Assembly: GCA_964019165.1 (NCBI GenBank)
Contig: OZ025277.1
Coordinates: 7,352,889-7,416,888 of the forward strand
DNA from: Mastigias papua
Taxonomy: Eukaryota; Cnidaria; Scyphozoa; Rhizostomeae; Mastigiidae
Direction of reading: 5' to 3'
Length of the DNA stretch: 64,000 nucleotides
Made by a program: the position numbers and the translations under genes. This document shows positions 25,237 through 35,545 of this stretch, piece by piece (within the stretch, counting starts at the first letter, position 1; each line of letters opens with the position of its first letter). Under the pieces are notes generated by a model. The model was not told the origin of the DNA. It saw nothing but the letters and a program-made list of their open reading frames with translations, and made no database searches.

Positions 25237-26500
25237 GATCTATGATTATCCCAAGAGACTTTGCATTTTGTGCTCTCTTGATTTCCGTCCCATTCATTGT
25301 AAACTTAGCGATTTCAGTGACTTTTTTTATTCTACTAGGGTGTCCAATAATCATATACTCCGTCTTGTTCGGGTTTGCGCTCATCTTATTTATCCTCATC
25401 CATTCTGAAATGTTTCCAAGCTCTACTTGAGTTTTCCGAACTAGTTCTTCAATATCTCTAGCAGATATTGTTTAATGCGTATCATATGCATACATACTTG
25501 CAGATGAATATTGCAGACAGTTTTCAAAATCGTTGAGATAAAGAGTGAATAAGAGAGGACCTAGGCAGGATCCTTGAGGAATTACACATGTCACTCTCAT
25601 AGTTTTGGAATTGTAGCCATTAACCCTACAGAACTGCCTTCTTTTACTAAGGTATGATTTAAACCACTTAAATTCAGTACCTTTGACCCCGTAGGCCCCA
25701 AGTTTGTCAAGGAGAATCTTGTGGTCAACAGTATCAAAGGCTTTCTTAACGTCTAAAAATAACGTTAAATTCACCTTTCTGGAATCAATACTAGAAAGCC
25801 AGTCATCAGCACTTTTTATTAATGATGTAATTGTTGAGTGTAGCTTTCGATGGGCATATTGATTTTGTACCAAAATTCTCTGTTCCACTAAGTAAATCAC
25901 AACCTGGTCATGGACAATTTTCTCAAATACTTTAGAGATAGTACAAAGGACAGAAATTGGCCTGTAGTTGTTGAGATCGTCGCTGGTTCCAGCTTTGAAA
26001 ATTGGTGCAACCCTTGCGACTTTCCATATATCTGGAAAGACTCTACTTGTTAGTGAAGAATTGAATATTTGACGTAGGGGCTGGGGAATATATTCTGCTG
26101 CATCTTTAACTAGTTTCGTAGGAAGATTGCATGGGCCACTACTCATGCCAGGTTTTAAATTTCTCAGATATTGTAATACCTGTGAATTACTAACTGGTTG
26201 GAATTTAACTCTTGCTGATGGTTCATTGATAATATTTTTCAGGGGGTCATCAGAAGGTAAAATCTTAATCTGAGCTGCAAGTTTCGGCCTAACTGTTGTG
26301 AAATGATGGTTTGCAACTTCAGCCATACAACGATCCCCAGTTATTTTCTTTCCGCATAAATTTAGACTGAAGATAGTCGTTGTTGCTGTGGCTCTACTCT
26401 TGTCCAAACCTTGTCCACAGTTTTCCACATTTCTTTAGGATTATATTTGTGCTGCTCAATCAGATTGGAATAGTGCTCTTCAATGGACTGGCGAATTTTA
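25237..26500 (-). pseudogene. Esterase-type CR1 LINE: reverse transcriptase
   Basis: RT motifs in order from the right: LKPGMSSGPCNLPTKLV, WKVARVAPIFKAGTSDDL, NNYRPISVLCTISKVFEKI, TLFLDVKKAFDTVDH, CVIPQGSCLGPLLF and SMYAYDTH. The catalytic box, normally (F/Y)ADD, reads YAYD, losing one of the two metal-binding aspartates. A TAA follows at about 25472, after which the same frame continues with DIEELVRKTQVELGNISEWM and ends at SLGIIID near 25245. The thumb and 3' tail are missing because the copy abuts a dispersed repeat. This is the outermost host of the nested stack extending to 39.7 kb. Confidence 0.9.
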
Positions 26501-27802
26501 GAAGTTACTTCATTACGGAGTTGTTTGTAGTTCGACCATAGTCTGGGGCTTTTTTGGCCTCTTTCTTCATTCTATCTCTTTTTATCATGAGGTGTCTAAT
26601 GGATGAAGATAACCAAGGAGCAATCTCGCTACGTACTTTCTGCTTTCTAAGGGGAGTATGGGTATTTACGATGACCTCGAAAACTTCTTGAAAGGTTGCT
26701 GCTTTTGCATTGACCCCAGAAGCCGAGGAGAGCATCGCATCCCAGTCAATGTCACTTAAATCTCGTCGAAAGGAATCTTTAGTGTAACGTTTCATATTGC
26801 GTGTTTCAATAAAATTCGGCTTGCTTCTATTCAATCTCCATGCATTCACTTTTCTTATACCATAAACTAAGTAGTGATCGACCATTGCGATTTCCAAAGC
26901 ACCTGCAATAAGTATATATTTATTTGTTGCAAAGTGATCTATGAGCGTCCTACTCGTTTTCTGTTCACCCTTTTTATTTGATGTCACAGCGATTCTGGTG
27001 TGTTTCTTAATCAGTTGTTCGAACTGATATTCAGAATAAATCTGCTGAAGTTGCCTTGAGTTACCATAGCTCATGTTTTTCAAATCGCAATTTGTGTCCC
27101 CTACACTTATGATTTCCTTTTCATCTTGTTCAAGTTCTTTTATTATATCCCTTATTTCTTCGAAAGTTGATATATCAATTTCATTCGTAGGGGGTCTGTA
27201 CCAGCTGATCACATAAAATGATTTGCCATTTTTGGGTGCTATTTCAAGGCAAATGATCGCGAGGTAGTCACGCTTTACTTTAATAAATGGGTCAGGTATT
27301 GTTTATTTTACATAAAAAGCAACTCCACCCCCTTTGTTGATTTCGGTCATTTCTGTAAATATTATAACCTTCAATCATTACGTTGGAATCATTAATTGCT
27401 GCACTCAGCCTTGTCTCACTCAGACCTATGATGTCAATGTCATTGTCATGATGTATGACACCTAACTCATCTCTATGTTTTCTGAGGGAGACAATGTTGA
27501 GGAACGCAATTTTGAGGCCATTTCTTTTCCTTGTATTATTAGCCTTAGGCGGATTTGTGTCCCTTGCTACATTAGAGCTATGAAACCCCCAACAGTATTT
27601 TATAAAGTTCAACAAATTTAAGACAAATTTTCTAGCTCCGCCTTCATTGATATGAAGGCCATCATTGCATAAGTTACTGTACAATATCGAGTCATTGTCA
27701 ATGTAATCAAAACCATTCAGAAATACCTCTTCACTTAGTACCTTATTAAGCGTAATCACCTTCTTGTTGATATCATTTCCTTTTCGTCTAAACATGGGCA
27801 AA
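26501..27802 (-). pseudogene. Esterase-type CR1 LINE: end of SGNH esterase and APE endonuclease
   Basis: Reading right to left: YLPMFRRKGNDINKKVITLN and the SGNH block V motif NDGLHINEGG (Asp-His catalytic pair) close an esterase domain. It is followed by KIAFLNIVSLRKHRDELGVI, DIIGLSETRLS and, after a frame change near 27332 plus a TAA near 27314, the endonuclease core ISVGDTNCDLKNM, then MVDHYLVYG. A linker (EIAPWLSSSIRHLMIKRDRM) leads to RT. Esterase domains occur in some CR1-clade LINEs, where lipid interaction has been suggested. The esterase is interrupted at 27803 by a MITE; the N-terminal part lies beyond it. Confidence 0.85.
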
Positions 27803-27804
27803 TA

Positions 27805-28146
27805 CACGTGTTTTTTTATAAGAAAAAAGTTTATACGAAAATGAGCCTCAAATGGCCAAAATCTTAAGAAAATCCTAAGAAAATCACAAGGCTCAAGTTC
27901 AAAAAAATGCTAGGAAAATCACAGTTCATCTTCTTTACATGCCAGAAATTGATATTGGCTCATTTTTGCAAACTCTCGTACAAAGATCGACACTTATGGT
28001 GGCCCAACAAATACAGAGTGGCCTGTTCCAGCCAGTTGTTTCCTTCAGAAGTTAAGAAAATGTTAAGAAAATCTCAGCCTCAAATTCGTGAAAAGTTAAG
28101 AAAATTGAGCCTCAGGAAAAAAGTGTTTTTCTTATAAAAAAGCGTG
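27805..28146 (+). mobile_element. TA-flanked MITE (copy 1), inserted in the LINE esterase
   Basis: TA at 27803-27804 and 28147-28148 flanks inverted ends CACGTGTTTTTTTATAAGAA and (other strand) CACGCTTTTTTATAAGAAAA. The 342-bp interior is rich in AAGAAAAT-type phrases. Reading the host across the insertion with one TA removed gives AKVA followed by YLPMF in one frame, so the boundaries are exact. TA duplication suggests mobilisation by a Tc1/mariner-type transposase. A second copy, itself split by a LINE, is at 46090-50042. Confidence 0.9.
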
Positions 28147-28148
28147 TA

Positions 28149-28932
28149 CGCAACTTTAGCATGTGGGTTATTTTGTTGGACTTGCTAAAGGGTCTCCATA
28201 ATTTCATTTGTTAGCTTTTCAGACGAATTTGACTTCAAGTTGTTTGTACCTGCATGAATAATGATGACATCACTATCTGTTTTGCCAATCTCAGATACAG
28301 CTTGCTTGATCCTCATTCCGCCCTTTGCTCGTATTTCGACATCTCGATATTTGTTGCAAAGTTTTGTTTCATCGATCCTTTTCAATTGGGAGTCCCCAGC
28401 GATTATTACTTTCAGTTTCTTTGATGAATTCGCCGATGCTTGTTTCTTTTCAACTGGGAGGAATGCATGGCGTCCTTTTTGCTGTTCAATTCGTTTCCCT
28501 TTGGTCCTTTTATTTTTGTTTGACGATTCGCTGGTATACCGGTGTTGTTATATGGTTTATTTTCCTTGTCCCTTTTCCTATGTTTATTATGTTCTGCCTC
28601 GTTGATTAGATTTGAGCGGATCTCGAAAGTCTTTTGTGTTGCCGTTAATGGTATCTTGCATTGTTTAGCTTGTGATCCAAGAATATTGTCCATGAGAATT
28701 TCAAGCTCTTGATTTTTCTTTTTCAAAGAGAAGTTCTCAGTCTTCATGGATTCTGCTTTGGCTCGTTCCATCCTGAGCATTTGACGCAGTTCGCTGATTG
28801 TGTCTGCCAGTTTTGCGATCGAGTTTATCATGGTTAGTGTTGAATATTCTGAGTTTCTCTTAGTTTTTGTTCTTGTAGTACCGTATTTTTCCAAGATAGG
28901 AGTGTCGAGATTAGAGCTGGTTTGACATAAAG
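28149..28932 (-). pseudogene. Esterase-type CR1 LINE: coiled coil and N-terminal half of SGNH esterase
   Basis: The right part (28412-28932) is a coiled-coil protein (INSIAKLADTISELRQMLRM, then NFSLKKKNQELEILMDNIL) with a basic tail. After a frame change near 28410-28450 comes the esterase: VIIAGDSQLKRID (nucleophile Ser block I), DVEIRAKGGMRIKQAV, and DVIIIHAGTNNL (block III). A TAG follows METL, and the MITE begins 38 bp later. Catalytic Ser, Gly and Asn blocks are here and the Asp-His block is on the far side of the MITE. At the right edge the frame runs straight into a 13-bp target duplication, beyond which another LINE is inserted. Confidence 0.85.
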
Positions 28933-28945
28933 GAGTTGGATAATT
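28933..28945. repeat. 13-bp target-site duplication, left copy
   Basis: GAGTTGGATAATT, repeated exactly at 39572-39584. It marks the 3' boundary of the zinc-finger LINE (minus strand), whose (GAA)n tail lies immediately inside. Confidence 0.92.
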
Positions 28946-30288
28946 CTTCTTCTTCTTCTTCTTCTTCCTCTTTTGTCGCCGTTAGGCATGGGGTGTGCAG
29001 TTGATTGTGTCACTGATCCGAGACCATGCATGCCCTCGATTTTTGGTGTCTTGCCAGATTGGTAGCAGTTACATTTGCACCGCAATATGTGCATATTGTT
29101 CTCTTTGAGACATACTTTCTTGCAGTCTGTGCACTAGCCTGATCTGATCTTCTATCTTGGGTTTCTCTCTCTTTTTGCACATTGGTCCTCAGTTCACAGC
29201 TCCTTACATGCCTTGCATAATTTGCCCTTCCAACCAAGTTATTACAAATCCTGCATTCCTTTCTTTCTCCTTCTATTCTTCCACCTTTGCATGCTTTGGA
29301 ATGGTTTTTCCATGTTGCTTCTTGTCTAAATTTGTCATTGCATTATTGGCATCTAAAAGTTGGTGCATTTTCTACTGTTCTGTGAAGTCTTTTCTGATGA
29401 ATGACCAATCCAGCTTTCGTTCTGAATGTTCTGCCACACCCTTCGTATTTGCATTTGTTGTCGTTCTGTACCTCGTACTGTGATCTTCTCTCAATAATTT
29501 CTTCATCATCATGTCTTCTATACTGGTGCCCCTGTTGCTTCTCGAATTGTTCTATGTGTCTCATTCTACTTTCGACCATATTTTTCCATTTCACTCTATC
29601 CATCGCTATTCTTTCTACTTCATGGACTTCTATATCTGCTTCCTTCAATAGTCTATGCCAGTAAGCAAGCGTTGTCATCTTTCTTCTCCTTGGTTTTCTC
29701 CCCATCTCCATTCGTCTGATCCAACCCATCGTCGCCTGTTTTACTAATCTCTCATCTGACATTCTTGCAATATGACCAATTCTTACTAAGTGGCTCTTCT
29801 CTATTTTGCTTCTGATTGTCATAACATCTAGCTCGTTTCTTACATCTTGCATATTCATGTGATTCCTCTCCATCTGTCTCAAAGGTTCCTCTTTGTTGTT
29901 ACTCCATATGTATCTATACCTCTTGTCTATCCAACTTTGAATTCTTTTTGTCTCCGATTTTGAAAAAGGTCTCACTGCAGCATTGAACAAAATGGTACTT
30001 TCCACGCAGGTTTCTACTACTTTGGCTTGCGTTTTCTTGCTGAGCTTACATTTCATAAATCTCTTCTTTATTTGCATCCACGTTCTTGCTGCTCTCTTTA
30101 TTCGCATTTTAGTATCATGTTCATTTCCCATATATGTTCCTAACATACGGGTTTCCTCACTGTCTCTTGCTCCGAATTCCATTTTCTCCTCCTGTGATTC
30201 ATAGGTTTTCTCTTCAAACTCCCCCATGACTTTCTGAATTATTTGCTTGCCTTCGTCTATTTCGTCATTCATTCCAATGATAGTGGTG
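28946..30288 (-). pseudogene. Zinc-finger LINE: RT C-terminus and four zinc fingers
   Basis: From right to left: continuation of RT (TTIIGMNDEIDEGKQIIQKV; MLGTYMGNEHDTKMRIKRAA; LFNAAVRPFS; RIGHIARMSDERLVKQA), then a basic domain. The zinc fingers are CKYEGCGRTFRTKAGLVIHQ-KRLH (C2H2), a CxxC finger interrupted by a TAA near 29345 and ending KNHSKAC, CRICNNLVGRANYARHVRSC (C2HC) and CTYCGANVTATNLARHQ-KSRAC (C2HC). The frame ends at MVSDQ, followed by a short 3' UTR and a (GAA)n tail. C-terminal zinc fingers are known in some LINE clades as single units and help target binding; an array of four is noteworthy. RT is cut at the FADD box by a gypsy insertion. Confidence 0.85.
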
Positions 30289-30292
30289 TCAT

Positions 30293-30435
30293 TGTTGTCC
30301 CCTCTAAACAATAGAGACAATACAGACCTAATAAATATAGCATAGTCTCATTCTGAGTTTGATTGATTTTATAGTAGGCCTTGTGAAAGATCAATATTAT
30401 TGAGCTACTAGTTATTCTACTATTTGTTTACTACA
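30293..30435 (+). repeat. 5' LTR of gypsy element
   Basis: 143 bp, TG...CA termini, no difference seen from the 3' LTR. Unusually short for a gypsy LTR. Confidence 0.93.
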
Positions 30436-30436
30436 C

Positions 30437-30449
30437 TGGTGTCAGGAGT
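30437..30449 (+). promoter_or_regulatory. Primer-binding site (tRNA-Leu-like)
   Basis: TGGTGTCAGGAGT starts one base after the 5' LTR. It is complementary to a tRNA 3' end of the ...CTGACACCA type, as in animal tRNA-Leu. This primes minus-strand DNA synthesis. Confidence 0.7.
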
Positions 30450-30473
30450 ATTTTCGAACCGCACCACTTCAGT

Positions 30474-31446
30474 ATGTCTTCCTTCAACATCATTTTTTCC
30501 AAGTTAGAAAAGTTCACTGGCGATGGCAATGTTGATTTACGCCAATGGCTTCGTAATTTTGACAGATGTTGCGTTATCGCTGAGAAGTCTGAGGACCTCG
30601 TGGTTGGACAAATCCTTATGCTATGTGTTGATGGCCGTGCTAAAGCCGTCCTAGATCAATTTGAAGAAGACAAAGGCGCCCCACAAAAATATAGTGAGCT
30701 TAAAAAGCAACTCAATGCCGTTTTTGACTCTGACTCCGACCGCGAGGCACACATGACCGCTTTTGAGCGTTGCGTGCAACGGATCGGTGAAAGTGAGGAA
30801 GAATTCATGACTCACCTTTTCCAACTATACAAAGCTGCTGACCCTCAAGCTAAAACTAACGTCATCAACCATGCCGTAAAGCGCAAGTTTTTGCAAGGGA
30901 TTTCAGATACTTTGCGAAGAAATATCTTCATCTTCTGCTCTAATCCGTATGACGAAAAGGTTCCTCATCAAGATTTGCTCAAAGCTAGCCGTGATGCTTC
31001 GGTTCATCTTTCTTTGCCATCCACTGCTGCCCCCATGGTTCCTGACACTGTTTTGACTGCTGCACCTCCATCAGATCAAACTTTGGAGGCAGTTCTCTCT
31101 TTATCCAGTACGTTTGAACAACAAAATCAGCTTGCAATGCGGAAGTTCGACGAACAACAAAAGCAGATTAATGCCATTAAGCAGCAGCTTCCGTTCAGGC
31201 CATCCCATCAGCGCCAAGACACTTCCGGTTTTTTATTCTCCGCGGAGCAGCCGCGGGCAATCCCGCAGAGGTTTTTCGCAAGGCTTTATGGGAGATAGTC
31301 AGTTGCGCCCTGCACAGGGAAGAGGACGACAACCTATTCGCTGCTATTTTTGCAATGGTTTAAATCATATCCAGCGTGATTGTTTGGCTTTTAGGCAGCA
31401 ACAAGCGACTTCTCAGCAGTCGGGAAACTTTTGGGGCCCCCAGTAA
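30474..31446 (+). CDS. Gypsy Gag with CCHC zinc knuckle (frame discontinuity)
   Basis: The first frame (30474-31298, 274 codons) starts MSSFNIIFSKLEKFTGDGNV and has the capsid-like phrase LRQWLRNFDRCC, then ERCVQRIGESEEEFMTHLFQ. A second, overlapping frame (to 31446) carries the basic tail and the knuckle CYFCNGLNHIQRDC (C-X2-C-X4-H-X4-C). Going from one to the other needs a one-base shift somewhere between about 31190 and 31295. Pol is in the first frame again and overlaps the end of the knuckle frame. This could be a programmed frameshift or a fresh indel; the LTR identity shows any mutation would be recent. Gag packages the RNA in virus-like particles. Confidence 0.85.
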
Positions 31447-34400
31447 AGGGTCATACTGGGCCAGCCAACATTATGTCAATGACCCCTCACGAACATGAAT
31501 CTCGACCATCTTTGTTGAATGAATCAAAATTGCTTTGGATCACTGGCACACTCAATGGTCAGTCCATTTCTATGATGCTTGATTCAGGTGCAACTATTTG
31601 CTGTCTAGCTAGAAGATGTTTTACCGGAAGTCGATGTTTGCAGAATTTAACATTAACGCCTTATTTTGGCCCAGGTATCCTTGATGCCAATGGAAAAGTG
31701 ATGAAGCCCTCTGGCACAATAAAAGTACCACTTGTAATAGGACAACCAGCTGTCTCACATACTGTTGAATTTATAATAATTGATGAGTTGCCTTATTCTT
31801 GCATTATTGGTTTGAGTTTCCTCAACAAGTTTAGCCATTGGGGTGTTGATAATTCCAGAAACATTCTCCATTTGGAACAGTCCATTGTCTCTATATCTTC
31901 TCAACCTTCTGTTCAGGATAACGTTGCTTTCATGACTACCGCCAAGTACACTATTCCACCCGGTCAAGCTTTACGTATTCCGACAATAGCAAAAGGATCT
32001 TCCCTTGATGCCTTGCGTCCAGTTTCGGCACCAGCTGTTCTCATTGATGGCCATTTACCTTTTGAAGAACGGCTTCATCTTAAAGTGGTACCATCTCTAA
32101 ACCAATTAATTCATCAAAATTCATGTGTGCACACAACAATTGTTAATTGCTCTAATGTCTCCAAAGTAATTGGTAAGGGCACCAAAGTTGCCCTGGGGAC
32201 ATATGACTTTGATGAATTCTCAGCCCTTTCTAAGGAATCAATCAATGCCCTAACTTCATTAACCACACAACCCTTGTCATTATCTCCAGACTCAGATCCA
32301 ATGACTCATCTGACTTCACAAATGACACATTTGCTTCCTTCACAATTCCATGCAGCCAAGACCTTACTTGCTGAGTTCTCTGACATTTTCTCTTTGTCTA
32401 ATACAAAAATCGGTAAAGCCAAAGTTACTGAATTTGACTTTGATCTGACCCATTCAACTCCTATTTCGATGCCTTTACGGCGTGTGCCTCTACATCAGCA
32501 GTCCATTGTCAAAGAACTGTTACAGCATTATAAAGATAATGGACTTATTGAGGATATAGATTCCCCCTATCGTGCTGCTACAGTACTTGTTGCCAAAAAG
32601 AATGTTTCCAATAGCTCTAATGTTACAGATCGCTATCGCCTAGTGGTTGATTATCGCTTCCTTAACCCAGCCATCAAAGATTCAGGCTGGCCTTCTCCAT
32701 CCTTACAACAATGCCTGGACTCTGTTTCTGGTTCACAGTTTGTCAGTTCTATCGATTTCAATAGTGGATATCACCAAATTCCTTGTGCTGCTCGCGTCAA
32801 ACCCATCATTGCTTTCTCCCCAGGCTATGGTTTTGGTCAGTGGACTTGGAATGTGATGCCCCAGGGCATCAAACCAGGATCGTCACTCTTTCAACGTACT
32901 ATGGAACAGACCTTTTCAGACTTAAGTGATTGCATTCTGCCACCCTTCTATGATGATGTGGTAATTAAAGGCTCTGATTTCCAACAACATCTTTCAAATG
33001 TACGCAGAGTTTTACATCGAATTCGCCAATCGGGTTTAACACTGAATGCTTTGAAATGCAAGTTTTTCCAAACTACCTTGCCATATTTAGGCCATATAAT
33101 TGACAAGGGCCACATTTGTGTTGACCTGGCACGCATCCAATGTATCCGCGATTTTCCAGTCCCAACAACTGCCAAAGCCTTGAAAGAGTTCTTAGGCATG
33201 TCCCAGTTCTGTGATCGCTTTATCCCCATTTTTTCTGTTATTGCAGCTCCTCTACATGAACTTGCCAAGCCGCACTCCTCATTTTCTTGGTCATCTGATG
33301 CCCAAACAGCTTTTGAGACCATAAAGCAGCTTCTCACTTCTGCTCCAGTTTTACGTGCACCTACTAGTGATGACTCTTTCATCCTTGAAGTTGATGCCTC
33401 AGATAAAGGTGAAGGTACATGTCTCAAAGCCTGCAATTCAAGTGACGGCCAAGCCTACATTGTTGCTTTTGCCAGTAGAAAGTTCAATGACACTGAATCA
33501 AAGTGGAACATTGTAGAGAAAGAAGCCCATGCTATCGCCTTTGCTACTGAGAAATTTCGCCACTATCTCTTTGGTAAACCTTTCCTCCTACGTACTGATA
33601 ATCGTGTCACATCATTCCTCCAGTGCAAACGCAGCCCAAAGAGTCGCAAGTTATTGAACTGGGCATTGCAGCTTTCCGAGTTTTCCTATCACATAGAACA
33701 CATTCCATCTAAGAATAATGCTATCAGTGACTGCCTCAGTCGCCTACACAGTGTCAACTTACTAGAGGAACTGCATCCCGATGTTTCGATTGCCTCACTC
33801 AGAGCTCTACAGTCCCAGGATCCCCACATCCAAGCTGCCATTACCTATGTCTCCTCTAATAAAAGAACTTTTGATGTGTCCCACCTCGGCTCTTTACGGC
33901 GATATCGCCATCACCTTTTCCTGTCTCCAGATGGCCTCTTGAAGTGGCACAATTGCACCGTTGTACCAATAGCATTACGTGGACGTGTCCTACAGCTTTG
34001 CCATGATCACCTATCTGCTGGTCACTTTGCTATTGACCGCACATGGGCCCGCCTTCGTGCTCATTATTTCTGGCCCAATGCTAAGGAAGATGTATCAAAC
34101 TGGTTCAAAAGTTGTGCCACCTGTGCATCTTTCAATACACCCCCTCACGGATATCACAAGGACCAGCTCCAACCAATTCAGTCCTCCGACCGCTTTGAAC
34201 TTGTTTGCTATGATTTAGCTGGCCCCTTTATGCCTATTTCTCGCGATGGATTTCGATACGCCCTCATCCTTATTGACCACTTTACCAAATGGCATGAAGT
34301 TGTCCCTCTCAAAGAGATATCTGCTCACACCATTACCAGAGCAATTCATGACCAATGGATCTGTCGATATGGTATCATGACACGTTTGCACAGTGATGGT

Positions 34401-35420
34401 GCCTCCAATGTCCATGGTAGTGTTATGCAGGAGGTTGCTAAGATCTTAGGCATTGGTAAGTCTAAATCTTCACGCCTTCACCCGCAAGGTGATGGCCTTT
34501 CCGAGGCAATGGTCAAACAAGTGAAATCCTGTGTACAGAAACAGGTTGACCAATATGGATGCAATTGGGACTTGTACCTGCAGTCCGCTGTCTATGCTAT
34601 TCGTTCAAGTGTTAATAATAGCACTAAAGTTACCCCTGCTGAACTGCTTCTTGGTGCAAAGCTTTCTTTGCCTACTGAATTATTATGCAGTGCATCCCCA
34701 AGACTGCTTGTTCAACAATCTGCTGCTCATCACGTAAGACAAGCACAAGCATTTGCTATTGACCTTGGCCTACGCCTTAAACGCTCTTTTGCTGATGTTC
34801 GTTGTACCCTTGATATGAGCAGGGACAGAATGAAACAGCAATATGATAAGACAGCCTCTAAACACCATTACAAAGTCAATGACACAGTCATGCTCTGGCA
34901 CCCTCCTCAAAAGACCGGCATTTCTCGTTGTTTTCAAGCACAATGGTCTGGTCCCTGGACAATTACTCAATTGATAGGTGATCTCAATTGCAAGCTTGTC
35001 AACCATCGCGGCCAAGTGAGCCCCACTGTCCATGTCAATCAGCTAAAGTATATGCCTCCCAGGTCTGATCACCTGGTAAGTCCATCATATACTCCTACCC
35101 CTGGACCAGCAACTACCCATGCTAGCACATGTGATATCTTTGCTGACTTACCTGATGTTACGGAACGCCAGTGCTTTCACTCTCCTACCCGCATTGAAAA
35201 CAGTCAAGGGGGAGGAAATGGAACAGACACTGCAGACACTACTGAGCAACATAATACAGATGGTGCGCCAGCAAGAAGTAGAACTGATATAGAAGGGGAC
35301 TTATTAGCAGACAATTGGTGTAAAGTAGACATTTCGAATATATTGGCGAACAGAACTAGATCAGCATCACAAAGAGGAAGAACTAGGGAGGGGGATAGTG
35401 TTGTCCCCTCTAAACAATAG
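31381..35420 (+). CDS. Gypsy Pol: protease, RT, RNase H, integrase
   Basis: An uninterrupted frame of more than 1,300 codons; the first codon used for numbering is at 31431. Protease: MMLDSGATICC near residue 51. RT: YRLVVDYRFLNPA near 401, MPQGIKPGSSLFQR near 482 and the catalytic FYDDVVI near 505. RNase H: LEVDASDKGEGTCL near 653, followed by TDNRV. Integrase: an HHCC zinc domain (SAGHFAIDRTWARLRAHYF, then SCATC) from about 860. The core has YDLAGPF near 926, LHSDGASNV near 986 and LSEAMVKQVK near 1023, giving a D,D35E spacing. The C-terminus is hydrophilic and variable. Pol is probably expressed by frameshift from gag, since no strong independent start is seen. Confidence 0.95.
35374..35398 (+). 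promoter_or_regulatory. Polypurine tract of gypsy element
   Basis: A purine-rich run including AGGGAGGGGGATAG lies immediately before the 3' LTR. It primes plus-strand synthesis and overlaps the last codons of pol. Confidence 0.75.
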
Positions 35421-35541
35421 AGACAATACAGACCTAATAAATATAGCATAGTCTCATTCTGAGTTTGATTGATTTTATAGTAGGCCTTGTGAAAGATCAA
35501 TATTATTGAGCTACTAGTTATTCTACTATTTGTTTACTACA
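35399..35541 (+). repeat. 3' LTR of gypsy element
   Basis: 143 bp, no difference seen from 30293-30435. Followed by the second copy of the TCAT duplication. Confidence 0.93.
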
Positions 35542-35545
35542 TCAT

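Larger units (their letters stand above)
30293..35541 (+). mobile_element. Young Ty3/gypsy retrotransposon, 5,249 bp
   Basis: Bounded by two 143-bp LTRs that appear identical, each starting TGTTGTCCCC and ending TTACTACA. It is flanked by a 4-bp duplication TCAT (30289-30292 and 35542-35545). It carries a primer-binding site, gag, a full-length pol and a polypurine tract, all in the expected order. It is inserted in the catalytic FADD motif of a LINE reverse transcriptase in opposite orientation. Identical LTRs imply recent insertion, and pol is uninterrupted, so this copy may be close to active, apart from a frame discontinuity in gag. Confidence 0.95.
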
